Source of the DNA: Prosapia bicincta
Taxonomy: Eukaryota > Arthropoda > Insecta > Hemiptera > Cercopidae
Direction of reading: 5' to 3'
DNA length: 64,000 bases
Assembly (NCBI GenBank): GCA_036971475.1
Contig: JBAIZL010000005.1
Coordinates: 233,586,869 to 233,650,868, forward strand
Shown here: positions 11,371 to 24,200 of the stretch, piece by piece
Position numbering within the stretch: the stretch's first letter is position 1
Layout: each line of letters begins with the position of its first letter
The notes under the pieces: model-generated
Seen by the model: the letters and a program-made list of their open reading frames with translations, nothing else
Database searches by the model: none
What the model was told of the DNA's origin: nothing
Made by a program: the position numbers and the translations under genes

Positions 11371-13653
11371 CGCTGTCAACGCTCCTCCTATTTAAAAAGA
11401 AGGATAAGTAAAGGTGGATAGAAAGGGAGGACTCCAGAAAGAACATAATGTTTCATCATACTGGAGTGTAATAATGGCTTTCGTGATAGAGCCGCTTCTA
11501 CGAAGTAGACAGAAATATAAACAAATACATTGTATTATATCAATAAATTACTTGTAAATTAAATAATTCACACTAACAAAAAGTAGTTTAACTGTTCATA
11601 AAATTACAATATTTTCCCAATTAGCCTATTTTCGAGAATCAAAATTAATTTCTCGTTAAAAAAATTATATATGCCCAACTTGAACCTAGAATTAAAATGG
11701 AAAACAACTTCGAGGATCATTACCCAATAATTTTATATCAACACATGAGTCAGTGTGATAGAACACTCGTTTGTCACCTAACGAATCATAGTGATACCAT
11801 ATTTATTTTAAAATTATTGTTTATCCTGCTTTTATGTTTAAATATGAAGCAATAATTTTGGTATGAGAGACTTCCTGATTCCCTTTCCAGAATCATTATT
11901 CGGGATATTAAATCTCAAGAGTCTAATCTGGACAGGTGATGGAAACAGAATAGAGTGTTTGCATTTTTTAAAGTACAAAATAAAAATGGCGTTTTTTTCC
12001 AGAATAATATTTAGGACGATCATTCAGAAAATTTTGAATGGATCCAACTGACAAAAAATGAAATGAATGCAACGATTGAATTCCTGTAAATTCCTCTCTA
12101 AAGTTATATGTTTGTATAATTAGGAATAGTCTTATTAAAACTAATATTTTCGTAATATCGATAGGCCCTTCGTCTCACAAATATTCCTCTAGTGTATACT
12201 AACGCAAATTAATGAAAGTTGTCGAAGAAAACGTTAAAATGTTTGTATTGCATATTTCACGTTCGTAATCCTTCTTTTCTTAAATCCTACCCTCTTCTTC
12301 ACTTTCACTATTTCCGTCTTCATTTGTTTCCAAAAATTCATTTCTTTGTCTCTGCGTCTAGCGCACTCTATTCTTCTCAAAAACCCTACAGATGTTTTCC
12401 TTCATATCGCAGTAATGCCACTTACATTTTCAGTTCCGTAAAATGTTGCACTCACGAAAGCACTTCACGTAGTTCGGTTTACAAATCACACCTGCAAAAA
12501 TAAAATTCTATATGCTTGACTAGTTTGGATATTTACTGGAGGTGTTTAAAATCACCATCGCCTCAAACATTCGCTAATCCGTCAATGGAATACAACGCGG
12601 GACTAAAGAAGGCAGAGCAATTGGTCTCGGTGAGGCAAGCCGAAAGTTTTTAAGGTTAGTTTAACAGCTGTTACGTGGCGAGGGCAAGGACAAGGTCAAA
12701 TACTCAGCTGATCCCGTGTCACTGGTCAATGACGTGCAGTGTATCATCTCGTTACGCAACTGGCGAGTTCACGGGTTTATTTTTAAACACGTTGTACACT
12801 AATCAGAATAATGCGGCGCGTTGTTTTCGTTCGCGCTTTTACGACGCAGTTTTTTTTTCTTTGAGGTAGCGTCATATAAACGCACATTTACTGATAGATT
12901 GGTTTCCTTACCAATATTTTATCCGATTTAAAAAAAAATGTTTCTGACGGTACTTTGAGGCCAGATTTGCGCCAGTGGAGCCGAAAATTCGTTTCCTAAT
13001 TAAAACAACATTTAGTGATTCACTAAATTAAGGAAAAAAATATTACTTTTATTAATAGCTGGAATAAGATAATTTGAGGTTTGTCGTTTTAAGATTTCGT
13101 TGCATTCTTAAAAAACGTCCTTTGAAATAAGGATCGTCAAAGTATTTCATTTAAAATAAACAAGTAAAGGTATAGATTTTTCGTTTTCTACAGCAACAAT
13201 ACTACAAACTGTTATAACATAGCAATATAAACGCTTATAATAGCGTTATAAAACAAGCGAAGCTGAAAATATAAAACCCAAGGCATCCTTCACGATTAAA
13301 CACATCATTTATAAACGATTAAAGAAGTAGAGTCCACAATGATGGACTTACTGGTTGATTTCCTAATGTCGTTAAAAATACATGTGCATAAAAAATTGTT
13401 ACCATATAAATAATATATTTGTATAGACGATATACCAACTAATGAATTAATATACGAATACAAAAGTGAAACCTATAACCTACACTTTACCCGAGGCTAC
13501 CGAGGCTCTATACAGTAATCACCACGTTTGCTATAAATTTAAAATTCATTGTATGGTTCTAAGTGGCTTAACCGATATGACTATTGTCGCTTTTGAAGTA
13601 CCGGGAAGAGCGTAGCCAGAGAAGCAACATTGCGTCGTGTGCATGTTTGATTA
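11371..13653. other. No gene seen
   Basis: Unique AT-rich sequence apart from the FTZ-F1-type site. ORFs reach at most 94 codons (12219-12503), of low complexity and unrecognised. Confidence 0.55.
12690..12699 (+). promoter_or_regulatory. FTZ-F1-type monomer site
   Basis: acaaggtcaa contains CAAGGTCA, matching the FTZ-F1 consensus (YCAAGGYCR). FTZ-F1 acts in the ecdysone cascade that also controls E78. An 8-bp match occurs by chance at appreciable frequency in 64 kb. Confidence 0.25.
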
Positions 13654-15075
13654 TCTGAAGTAGACCCGCTCTAAGCTGAGTTGTCTACCCGCTACCCAGA
13701 GGGCTACCCTTTACAACCCCGTGTAGAAAGAAGGGTAATGTAGGACGAACGAAGGGAGACCGTGGTCTATTGATACTGAAAGTAAATAATTCCGTAGGCA
13801 GGTCGCTTTATTTGAAGTAGACCCGCTCTAAGCTGAGTTGTCTACCCGCTACCCAGAGAGCTACCCTTTACAACCCCGTGTAGAAAGAAGGATAATGTAG
13901 GACGAACGAAGGGAGACCGTGGTCTATTGATACTGAAAGTAAATAATTCCGTAGGCAGGTCGCTTTATTTGAAGTAGACCCGCTCTAAGCTGAGTTGTCT
14001 ACCCGCTACCCAGAGGGCTACCCTTTACAACCCCGTGTAGAAAGAAGGATAATGTAGGACGAACGAAGGGAGACCGTGGTCTATTGATACTGAAAGTAAA
14101 TAATTCCGTAGGCAGGTCGCTTTATTTGAAGTAGACCCGCTCTAAGCTGAGTTGTCTACCCGCTACCCAGAGGGCTACCCTTTACAACCCCGTGTAGAAA
14201 GAAGGATAATGTAGGACGAACGAAGGGAGACCGTGGTCTATTGATACTGAAAGTAAATAATTCCGTAGGCAGGTCGCTTTATTTGAAGTAGACCCGCTCT
14301 AAGCTGAGTTGTCTACCCGCTACCCAGAGGGCTACCCTTTACAACCCCGTGTAGAAAGAAGGATAATGTAGGACGAACGAAGGGAGACCGTGGTCTATTG
14401 ATACTGAAAGTAAATAATTCCGTAGGCAGGTCGCTTTATTTGAAGTAGACCCGCTCTAAGCTGAGTTGTCTACCCGCTACCCAGAGGGCTACCCTTTACA
14501 ACCCCGTGTAGAAAGAAGGATAATGTAGGACGAACGAAGGGAGACCGTGGTCTATTGATACTGAAAGTAAATAATTCCGTAGGCAGGTCACTTTATTTGA
14601 AGTAGACCCGCTCTAAGCTGAGTTGTCTACCCGCTACCCAGAGGGCTACCCTTTACAACCCCGTGTAGAAAGAAGGATAATGTAGGAAGAACGAAGGGAG
14701 GCCGTGGTCTATTGATACTGAAAGTAAATAATTCCGTAAGCAGGTCGCTTTATTTGAAGTAGACCCGCTCTAAGCTGAGTTGTCTACCCGCTACCCAGAG
14801 AGCTACCCTTTACAACCCCGTGTAGAAAGAAGGATAATGTAGGAAGAACGAAGGGAGGCCGTGGTCTATTGATACTGAAAGTAAATAATTCCGTAGGCAG
14901 GTCACTTTATTTGAAGTAGACCCGCTCTAAGCTGAGTTGTCTACCCGCTACCCAGAGGGCTACCCTTTACAACCCCGTGTAGAAAGAAGGATATTGTAGA
15001 ACGAACGAAGGGAGACCGTGGTCTATTGATACTAAAAGCAGATAACAATTCCGTAGGCAGGTCACTTTATTTGAA
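13654..15075. repeat. 157-bp satellite array A (9 copies)
   Basis: Units begin at gaagtagacccgctctaag and recur at 13811, 13968, 14125, 14282, 14439, 14596, 14753 and 14910, exactly 157 bp apart. Copies differ by a few substitutions (gggctaccc or gagctaccc; gacgaacg or gaagaacg; gtcgc or gtcac). Unit ends degrade at 15040-15075. Confidence 0.97.
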
Positions 15076-15675
15076 GTATATAATGTCTTTTCCGAGGTGA
15101 GAGTGGTGGTTACAGGGCGATATTTCTGGATTCGTGTCTGCCGAGAAGAGTGTAATATTTGAGATATATTTTAAAGGTGATTAAATCTATATCGTGATTA
15201 AGCAACACTGGCATTCAGTAATTCTATAACTGCCCCCAGATCGTTGTCCCGTTTGTTCTCTTAAAGCTCTGAACTAAGTACTTAAGTTTTTATACTGTTT
15301 GTCTCAACAATGTTCCATTTACTTTAATGCCATTTCCGGGTTAGACTACCCGTCTCTTGAATGCAACACTTTTACAGCGAGCCACCATGATCCTGCAAGA
15401 AGGGACTGTGTTGTACCTTAATCCTAACTCTATTTACAGCCCTCCTTCAATCCTTTGAACATACCTTATGCCTTTAATAGTAACTGTAAGAAAATGCTGA
15501 CATTTATATTGTCGTCTCCTTTAAATACTTATTCCGTTCTTCCATTGTATATTTCAAGTATTTTCAAGCTATTTGGAGATTCACTGAAGGAAAGTCTCTT
15601 AAGAGGGAAAAAGGAAACTACAAAATTCATATTCCTGCAAGAGAGGCATGGGCGAAGTGTAGACCCAAACATGGT
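15076..15675. other. No gene seen
   Basis: Transition from satellite A to the non-LTR fragment. The last 100 bp may belong to the retroelement, upstream of its RNase H, but no motif is readable. Confidence 0.5.
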
Positions 15676-16497
15676 GAAATCTGGTTCACCGATAGGTCCA
15701 AGATGAAGGAAGGAGTGGGAGCAGGATTTAGTGGACCGAGACACCAAGACAGATTTTGTCATCGCCTGGAGGACTACAACTCTGTCTTCCAGAGGGAGGT
15801 GCTTGCGATCAAACTATGTGCTGAGGAAATAATAGGGTCTGGCAGGAGGGGCAAGACCATCTGGATTTGCTAGGACAGTCAGGCAGCTCTGAAGGCTTTA
15901 GGTAAGGCTAGTACCAGGGTGGCTGAGACTATAGCTTCTCTAGCAGAGCTGAGTAAGTATAATTCCCTCAACCTAACCTGGATTCCAGAACATTCTGGCT
16001 GGATAGGGAATGAGAGAGCTGACGCCTTAGCAAAACAAGGGTGTATAACTCAAGGACCGTTGCTGAGGGCAGTGGGCATGTCGCCTCCGGAGGGGCGAAA
16101 GAGGATCACGGCACATAGACAAGTTGTGCAGGGATGAATGGAATGCAACCTTGGGGTGAAACAAATCCAAGGTACTGTGGGGTTACTCAGGAGATTTGTG
16201 GAGCAAAGAACTACTCTCCTTAGTAGACATCAGTTACTGTAGAGCTGGTCACAGGCCATGGGAATCTGAGGGGTTCCAATACAAAATTGGAAAATCTAGG
16301 TCCCCTGTGTGCAAGAGATGCGATGAGGACCAAGAGGAAAGCCCAACCACGTACTCTGTGAGTGCCCTGCTTTGGGAGCTGCAAGGAGAAAGTGGTTTGG
16401 CTGGCAGGTATGTACACCAGAGGATATCAGAAGATTTAGCATCAGGTGGGTCCTTGATTTTTGCAAAGAGGTATCCACTAAGCTAGTCCTGTGGTAG
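15676..16497 (+). pseudogene. Non-LTR retrotransposon ORF2 3' part: RNase H domain and zinc motif, broken
   Basis: Starting at EIWFTDRSK the frame shows an RNase H fold: first Asp in WFTD (15691-15693), Glu in FQREVLAIK (15796-15798), third Asp directly after an in-frame TAG (15871-15873, before DSQAALKAL), then LTWIPEHSGWIGNERADALA carrying the final His/Asp. The frame ends at TGA 16135-16137. The downstream part shifts frame near 16120 and again near 16350, giving VCKRCDEDQEE, then VLCECPALGAARRKWFGWQV and ending LVLW at TAG 16495-16497. This order of RNase H, C-x2-C...CECPAL zinc motif and a short tail is typical of Jockey/I/R1-type non-LTR elements of insects. The frame also carries TDRSK instead of the usual TDGSK. 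The reverse-transcriptase domain is missing, consistent with 5' truncation. A short taataataataaaaaaatag stretch after 16563 may be the 3' tail. Confidence 0.85.
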
Positions 16498-16871
16498 GGA
16501 TGGGAAAAGAGTACAAAGGCTGCAGCTAAGTTCTCTACACCGATAAGGTCCCTCCGAGTTTTAGTAATAATAATAAAAAAATAGTATTTTCAAATTTCAG
16601 TACATTCACAAACATTATTCTATCGCCCAAACGCTTTTTCTTCCTCTGTCCGGAAGTAATCACCGCCACCAGCTGAGAGCAGTGTAGGAAGGAAAGGGAG
16701 AGTGTGCTCTACATCCTTCATAATATCGTTGCACTTAAATGTAGGACTTTCGAGAATAATAGCTATGCTGGAATATTTCAAAGAAATCTCGAAAAACGTC
16801 ATCTGAGTCTGTACGAGGAATATAAAGATCTAGGTCCAGAAGGGTCTATAGGGGTTTGTTACAGTATAGGG

Positions 16872-18040
16872 GGTGTATATTTAAGTATATATGTGTATAT
16901 TTAAGTATATATGTGTATATTTAAGTATAAGTGTATATATTTAAGTATATATTTGTATAATTAAGTATATATGTGTATATTTAAGTATATATGTGTATAT
17001 TTAAGTATAAGTGTATATATTTAAGTATATATGTGTATATTTAAGTATATATGCGTATATTTAAGTATATACTGTATGTGTATATTTAAGTATATATGTA
17101 TATATTTAAGTATATACTGTATGTGTATATTTAAGTATATATGTGTATATTTAAGTATAAGTGTATATATTTAAGTATATATGTGTATATTTAAGTATAT
17201 ATATATATATGTATATTTAAGTATATATGTGTATATTTAAGTATATATGTGTATATTTAAGTATATATATGTATATCTAAGTATATATGTATATATTTAA
17301 GTATATACTGTATGTGTATATTTAAGTATATATGTGTATATTTAAGTATGTGTGTATATATTTAAGTATATATGTGTATATTTAAGTATATATGTGTATA
17401 TTTAAGTATATACGTATATATTTAAGTATATATACGTGTATATTTAAGTATATATGTGTATATTTAAGTATATATGTGTACATTTAAGTATATATGTGTA
17501 AGTATATATGTGTATATTTAAGTATATACTGTATGTGTATATTTAAGTATATATGTATATATTTAAGTATATACTGTATGTGTATATTTAAGTATATATG
17601 TGTATATTTAAGTATATGTGTATATATTTAAGTATATATGTGTATATTTAAGTATATATGTGTATATTTAAGTATATATACGTGTATATTTAAGTATATA
17701 TGTGTATATTTAAGTATATACGTATATATTTAAGTATATATACGTGTATATTTAAGTATATATGTGTATATTTAAGTATATATGTGTACATTTAAGTATA
17801 TATGTGTATATTTAAGTATATATGTGTATATTTAAGTATATATGTGTATATTTAAGTATATATGTGTACATTTAAGTATATATGTATATATTTAAGTATA
17901 TACTGTATGTGTATATTCAAGTATATATGTGTATATTTAAGTATATGTGTGTATATTTAAGTATATATGTGTATATTTAAGTATATGTGTGTATATTTAA
18001 GTATATATGTGTATATTTAGTATTAGGTTATATGTGTATT
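16872..18040. repeat. 20-bp AT-rich minisatellite
   Basis: The unit gtgtatatttaagtatatat repeats roughly 55-60 times with small length variants (tatactgtatgtg, tatacgtata, gtataagtgt). Longer blocks with the tatactgtatg variant recur (near 17070, 17100, 17310, 17525, 17565), so there is weak higher-order structure. No coding content. Confidence 0.97.
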
Positions 18041-19924
18041 TCTATATGCGATTTTTTTTAAAGTTATAATTCTTAAAATGGGAAAAGAATATTGTAAAAT
18101 ATAATATATTTAAATTTCGTTTGGCTCCTGATTTGGCGCAGGTAGTATTTTGCCTGATAAAAGCAGATTAAAAAATACAAAGAACCTAAAACGTTAGCTA
18201 AATGCTCGGCTTGTTACACGATTCCCGTCTGACGTCACGTGACTCGGCGCCATATCTTCAAACTTTGTTCATTTTATAGAAAACCATAACGTCAGTCGTG
18301 TTCGGCTGCAAACTACAATGTTATAATGGCCGTAGTGATGTTGCATGTTTATATTTAGGTTTTGCAGGATTTTCGCAGAGCGTCTAGAAACTGCAAGGCG
18401 CATTAAAAGTTGATTAAACACTGGAGATTCCGTGATCCGGCGCAATCACTTCCAACATTCATCTATTACTGAAGCACTTTTAAAGTTTAACCGAAGAAAA
18501 AGGAAGATTGAATGTAAATAGATCGGGTGGCTGGCACGCGGTAGTAACGAATCACTGTCGGTAAAACGAGTTTAAATTTAAATAGAAAAAACTATTGTAT
18601 TTCATATTAAAATTTACCTAATGCAATAAAAAGCCTTTAAATATTTAAAGTACAAGTTTCGTTTCGTTACCAAACCAAGCGAGAATACAGAATTAAACGC
18701 TATTCTACACACTCTTTTTAATAAACAAAATTTATGGTGGCATAGGTACCACAAGTTGCGTTGGAACAGGATAAAGTTAGAGGAAAAACTTCACTTACAG
18801 ATTAATTAAGTATGAAAGCAAATCAGTTTTAGCACGGCGTGTTTAAGAGCTAGTGTCTTGAAAATGCGCTGACATGTTCGCGTAAATCATTGTGTGAAAG
18901 CATTATCACAACCGGAGAATAGCCCCAGCCCCACAGTACAATAGAGTACAGCGTATTATTGCGCGTGTAGTGTGTAGGCCAGTACACGGGATAACAAGCT
19001 CAGACAACTTGTCTTTGCTTCCAAGCTGTAAAACATTCTAAATTATTACCTCGCCAGTATAGTGGTGGCAGCGCCGTGCGAAGATCACCCGATGACCGAC
19101 TTGATAAACATGTCCAAACTGCCCACGAAGACTTCACTTGTGTGTGTACGCGCGCGAGTTGTGTATGTTCTAAAGTGAAGACAACACCACGAATGTGTGA
19201 TTTGGTAAGACGGAAAAATTACGATAGCGTGAACTGGTAAACTAGAAGATAAATGGAAATATGCTTCAGATAAAGCCTTGGAGGCGATTTACTTTCTGCT
19301 CGGAATTTAGGAAGACCTCTACAACCGTTTAGACGGGTAATTATTCTCAATCGTCCAGAGTTATACGATGATAAGGCATTATTCACGATTGACAAGGAGT
19401 TTCTAAGAGTGAGTGCGAAGTATCAAAGGAAAGTGTATTGCTCGTTTATTTGCTTTTTAAAACAATTCTCACTCATTTTTCCTTTAACATATACTTAACT
19501 TATACGCGAATATCTCTTAAGGGAGGCATGGTATAAGGCATGAGAAACAAATGAAGCCTGAATAAGTGACGATTTGGTAGAATAGGGAGCGTGTTATGGA
19601 ACTAAACAGCGGGAAATACTATTCTAAGGAGTAACAAATAAACATTTGTGTTCCTTTCGTTGCCATGGAGGAAAGTTATATGTTCGTAGACTTGATGGCA
19701 CTGGGTTCTAGAGAGAACAGAAGAGAAGGTTTAGATAAGGAGAAAAAGTACAGTGCTGTGTGCGGTATTTTGCTTTCATTTTGGTTGGGATGTAATTGGA
19801 GTGTTTTTAATTTAGACGCTTATTTTGTTTACTGGTGTATATAAACAAAACACAGTGTCGTTGACGCGTTGCAGAATCGGTTCATTTTGACGATTCGGAT
19901 AAAGCCCATGAGACCATGAAGTTC
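18041..19924. other. No confirmed gene; GC-richer patches
   Basis: Contains the CRE/E-box at 18230. A GC-richer segment at about 18900-19210 ends in gatttg/gtaaga, a donor-like sequence, with a 28-codon ORF starting at 19093. A first exon or promoter is possible but unsupported; the phase does not match the receptor exon. Confidence 0.4.
18230..18241. promoter_or_regulatory. CRE palindrome overlapping E-box
   Basis: tgacgtcacgtg combines a perfect CRE (TGACGTCA, 18230-18237) with CACGTG (18236-18241). The surrounding 150 bp is GC-richer than average. Binding is not demonstrated; a regulatory role is inference. Confidence 0.35.
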
Positions 19925-21240
19925 TGTGTTTAGTCATGCAATGGGTATGAGATTCTGTGTGTAGTCAGTCATGGTGTATGAGGTTTTGGATGAAGTCTGG
20001 CAAGGGACATGACGTTTTGTGTGTACTCAGACAAGGGAGGGATGGAGGTATGAGTGTACCTAGACAAAGGGCACAAAGTTCAGTGTGTAGTCATGCAATG
20101 GGCATGAGATTCTGTGTGTAGTCAGTCATGGTGTATGACGTTTTGGATGAAGTCTGGCAAGGGACATGACGTTTTGTGTGTACTCAGACAAGGGAGGGAT
20201 GAAGGTATGAGTGTACCTAGACAAAGGGCACAAAGTTCTGTGTGTAGTCATGCAATGGGCATGAGATTCTGTGTATAGTCAGTCATGGTGTATGAGGTTT
20301 TGGATGAAGTCTGGCAAGGGACATGAAGTTTTGTGTGTACTCAGACAAGGGAGGGATGAAGGTATGAGTGTACCTAGACAAAGGGCACAATGTTCTGTGT
20401 GTAGTCATGCAATGGGCATGAGATTCTGTGTGTAGTCAGTCATGGTGTATGAGGTTTTGGATGAAGTCTGGCAAGGGACATGAAGTTTTGTGTGTACTCA
20501 GACAAGGGAGGGATGAAGGTATGAGTGTACCTAGACAAAGGGCACAAAGTTCTGTGTGTAGTCATGCAATGGGCATGAGATTCTGTGTGTAGTCAGTCAT
20601 AGTGTTTGAAGTTTTGGATGAAGTCTGGCAAGGGACATGAGGTTTTGTGTGTACTCAGACAAGGGAGGGATGAAGGTATGAGTGTACCTAGACAGAGGGC
20701 ACAAAGTTCTGTGTGTAGTCATGCAATGGGCATGAGATTCTGTGTGTAGTCAGTCATGGTGTATGAGGTTTTGGATGAAGTCTGGCAAGGGACATGAAGT
20801 TTTGTGTGTACTCAGACAAGGGAGGGATGAAGGTATGAGTGTACCTAGACAAAGGGCACAACGTTCTGTGTGTAGTCATGCAATGGGCATGAGATTCTGT
20901 GTGTAGTCAGTCACGGTGTATGAGGTTTTGGATGAAGTCTGGCAAGGGACATGAAGTTTTGTGTGTACTCAGACAAGGGAGGGATGAAGGTATGAGTGTA
21001 CCTAGACAAAGGGCACAAAGTTCTGTGTGTAGTCATGCAATGGGCATGAGATTCTGTGTGTAGTCAGTCATGGTGAATGAGGTTTTGGATGAAGTCTGGC
21101 AAGGGACATGAAGTTTTGTCTGTACTCAAACAAGGGAGGGATGAAGGTATGAGTGTACCTAGACAAAGGGCACAAAGTTCTGTGTGTAGTATGTCATGGT
21201 GTATGAGGTTTTGCGTGAAGTCTTGGCAAAAGAGCATGAA
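19925..21240. repeat. 157-bp satellite array B (8 copies), built of five 31/32-bp subunits
   Basis: The landmark tagtcatgca recurs at 19931, 20088, 20245, 20402 and 20559, always 157 bp apart, to a degenerate last unit at about 21187. Each monomer splits into five related parts of 31-32 bp, each of the form about 'c-a/t-g-caa-ggg-catgag-tt-tgtgtgtagt'. Array A at 13.65 kb has the same period but no visible sequence similarity. Confidence 0.95.
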
Positions 21241-24200
21241 GTCCTGAAGATACTCAAGGAAGAGGAATGAGGTATAGTTTTGTGTGCGCTATGTTTTGCC
21301 TTTTAATCCTCTGGTAGATTTGAGAATAGGGTTAGTGTAGTGTGGTGACGTTTTTTATACAATGAAGGGATTATTAGTCTTAAAAATTTCTGATCTTTTC
21401 TATTTTTATATAATACTTAATTACCCATAATGCATTGTTTTTTTATTATATTTGTCACTGCTGTTATTATCATGCGATCGGAAAGCCTCATCATCTTGTG
21501 ATTACTAAATCTGGACTATTTAATAGAACTTTTAATACTAACGTAACGTCTAATTTCACCAAACAATAAGAATGCACGTGAACAATTATCTCACTATTTA
21601 CTACTTTCTAGTACAGTCAAGGTTTAACATTGCACCGACATTTGTACTGACTAAATGTTGGGTTATACTTTATCATTTCTCCTAGCTGGGCGCTCTGCAA
21701 CATACAACTCTACAATAAGCGAAATTAATCCGCTTGCCGTCCTTTTTACTAACGAGTTCGGAATGAAGTCTGTTCAAACAGTTGCCGTTCTCGTCAGGCT
21801 TCAATAGAAGTATGTTCACAGCTCATGCGCCAGGGCCGGAACGCGACCACGTACGCGTTGTACAGGAGAAAGTATAACGCATTTCATGAGGAACAGTTGT
21901 ACTTCTTATGACTGGTGGTCTGTCGATTATTTGCGCATTAGTTAGCTACAAATACTAAAAAATAGTTAGTTGCGATTTCTGTCCCTTATAATCCTTCAAT
22001 TTACCAAGCATCTTTGTCTGCTGCCTTTTTTAACACCTTTGCTAACCACAAAATTCAAAGTGCGTTTGATTCTAATTTCCTAGTTGGCATCTCTCCCGTT
22101 CTAAAACCAAAAGAGGGAACAATTTGATAATTTAATTTATAATTACGAAAAATGTCCTCTGTTAAGAGAAAGAGTTATGCATAATTTGAATTTCTTTACG
22201 ATGCACTTTTGTAAAAAAGGTGATAATTAATACTTGCAAAGCGTTTTCAAAGGCATGACCTGGAATCGTTAATTTTGAATTCCCTCAAACTTTGACAAAA
22301 TCAAGAGTTAAAATCAAATTATAGTTCGTCTGATTTTTAGGTTTCGGTTTTAAAGAGGAGCCAACATTGATTTCTACTAAACGCCAGTTTGCGTAGTGGA
22401 TTGATATTTTGCCCTGACCACTTAAAGCCATAATTCTCTTTTATTGCTGGTGCATCATTATATCATCTCCTTAGACTTATGTAAATCCATCAACTCTTCC
22501 TTGTACAAGATGGCCACACGGGTAGACCCCGATAGAGAGTAGATGTGATGTGACGATATCTTGCCTAATTCCAAAGTCAAAGCAATACCAATATGGTTGC
22601 TCACAGTTCGACAATTTATAAACGTAATGTGACAAGGTTAGGATAAACAAAAAAAGGGCTTGCTACATTTATACCTTTTCTAAAATCTATCACCAGTCTC
22701 ATTTTTTGGCCAAATACATGTTTTATTTTCTTTACCTTAAGTGACCCACAACTACACCATGCAAAAAAATCTAATTTCGTTTATTTCTATGTTAGAGATT
22801 AATCTCTATCTCCGTGAAAGCAAGTCTTCTTCAGGTGTATAAGCAGGAGCTGGTTCACAAGGCCATATTTCCTCACATTTTCCAGAGCCGATAGATCACC
22901 ATGTCCTATAAATAAAAGTCCTACTTTCACGGCCTAAGAAGTCCTACCTCCACCTTATCCTACCCCCTTCACTAGAAGTTGTGTAACGGCTAGACACCTC
23001 CTTATGGAGCCGTCATCCTTCCCACATCCACATCTGGTAGTTCTCCTAACTCTTTCTATGTCCATAATCCTTATCATATCGATTCATATCCACCAAAGAC
23101 AACAATGTTCACTAGGTGTCGTAAAAAACAAAATAGTAGAGTAACTTTCCAAAAACTCAAATTTTTTTCATCTGTATACACAATATTAACATAGGTGTTC
23201 TTTTCTCTGGTAAAATTTATAACTTACTGTGGAAACAATTACCACCTGCAGATAAAGCTGCGTTAGTTTACTGCCATTATAGAGTTTCTGGGCGACGCGA
23301 CATGATGCTTATCATCAATATTTTATCACTTTATTTCACTATTGTCCAGACTGTGCAAAGTTATCAAAGCTTCAAATCGTCGGGAACCAAAGGGGAATGT
23401 ATTGCGTCAGTCACACTCGAGGAGACCCGTTATCTCTGACGTCACCAGGCCCGATGATTTCCACGGTGCTGCGCGAACAAATGTCGATTCCTTCACTGCC
23501 TCGTTAGCGTTTGTATTTGTTTTTTTTTATTTCAGGCTGTGCGAGGAACAAATTTTGTAAATTTCCCGTGCAACGAACAAACTGCGTTCCTCAACAGTAC
23601 TTTGATCGAACACTGTGGATTGCGGCTTGTTTCAAGCGTGAAGTAAGTAGAAAGGATGAAAATACAAAATATCAGATTGTCTATTAAAATCAGTCCATAA
23701 AAGTTTGTAGTTACTTTTCTTGTATGATATATTCAAGAAAACATACAAGGAAATATTTCTGAAAAAAACAGAGTTACTCTGTTCCTTCAAGAACTCCCAA
23801 CTCATGAGTAAATTTGTAATAGGCCGGAGATATTCTGACTTTATACTTTTTTAAAAAAAAATCTTGAGATGGATTCATGAGATATAAGTGTTTTTCTTTT
23901 CGAGCGTCCCACCACCTCACCGAATCCAGGAAAACTGCAACCTTCACTACACTTAAACGAAAATACAGGCTCAACACATCACCCCTATGCAACCTACTTC
24001 TTGGCCCCTTTAAGAAGTAGACGTACCTATCCCGCTACCAGTGCCAGGAGATAATTATTTCCCTTTCAAATTCCTATAATTATTCTTCTTACGTCTAGAG
24101 AGAGATCCACTTTACGTAAGTGATTCTGCAAACATGATCAGCACATGAAATTTTATTTGCCTATCTTAAACTCTGTCTCTATGAACAATTTTTTCCTTAG

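Noticed and set aside
23342..23560. 72-codon ORF near a CRE
   Set aside because: Unrecognised, with a Phe-rich end from an acceptor-like T tract; no evidence of expression from sequence.
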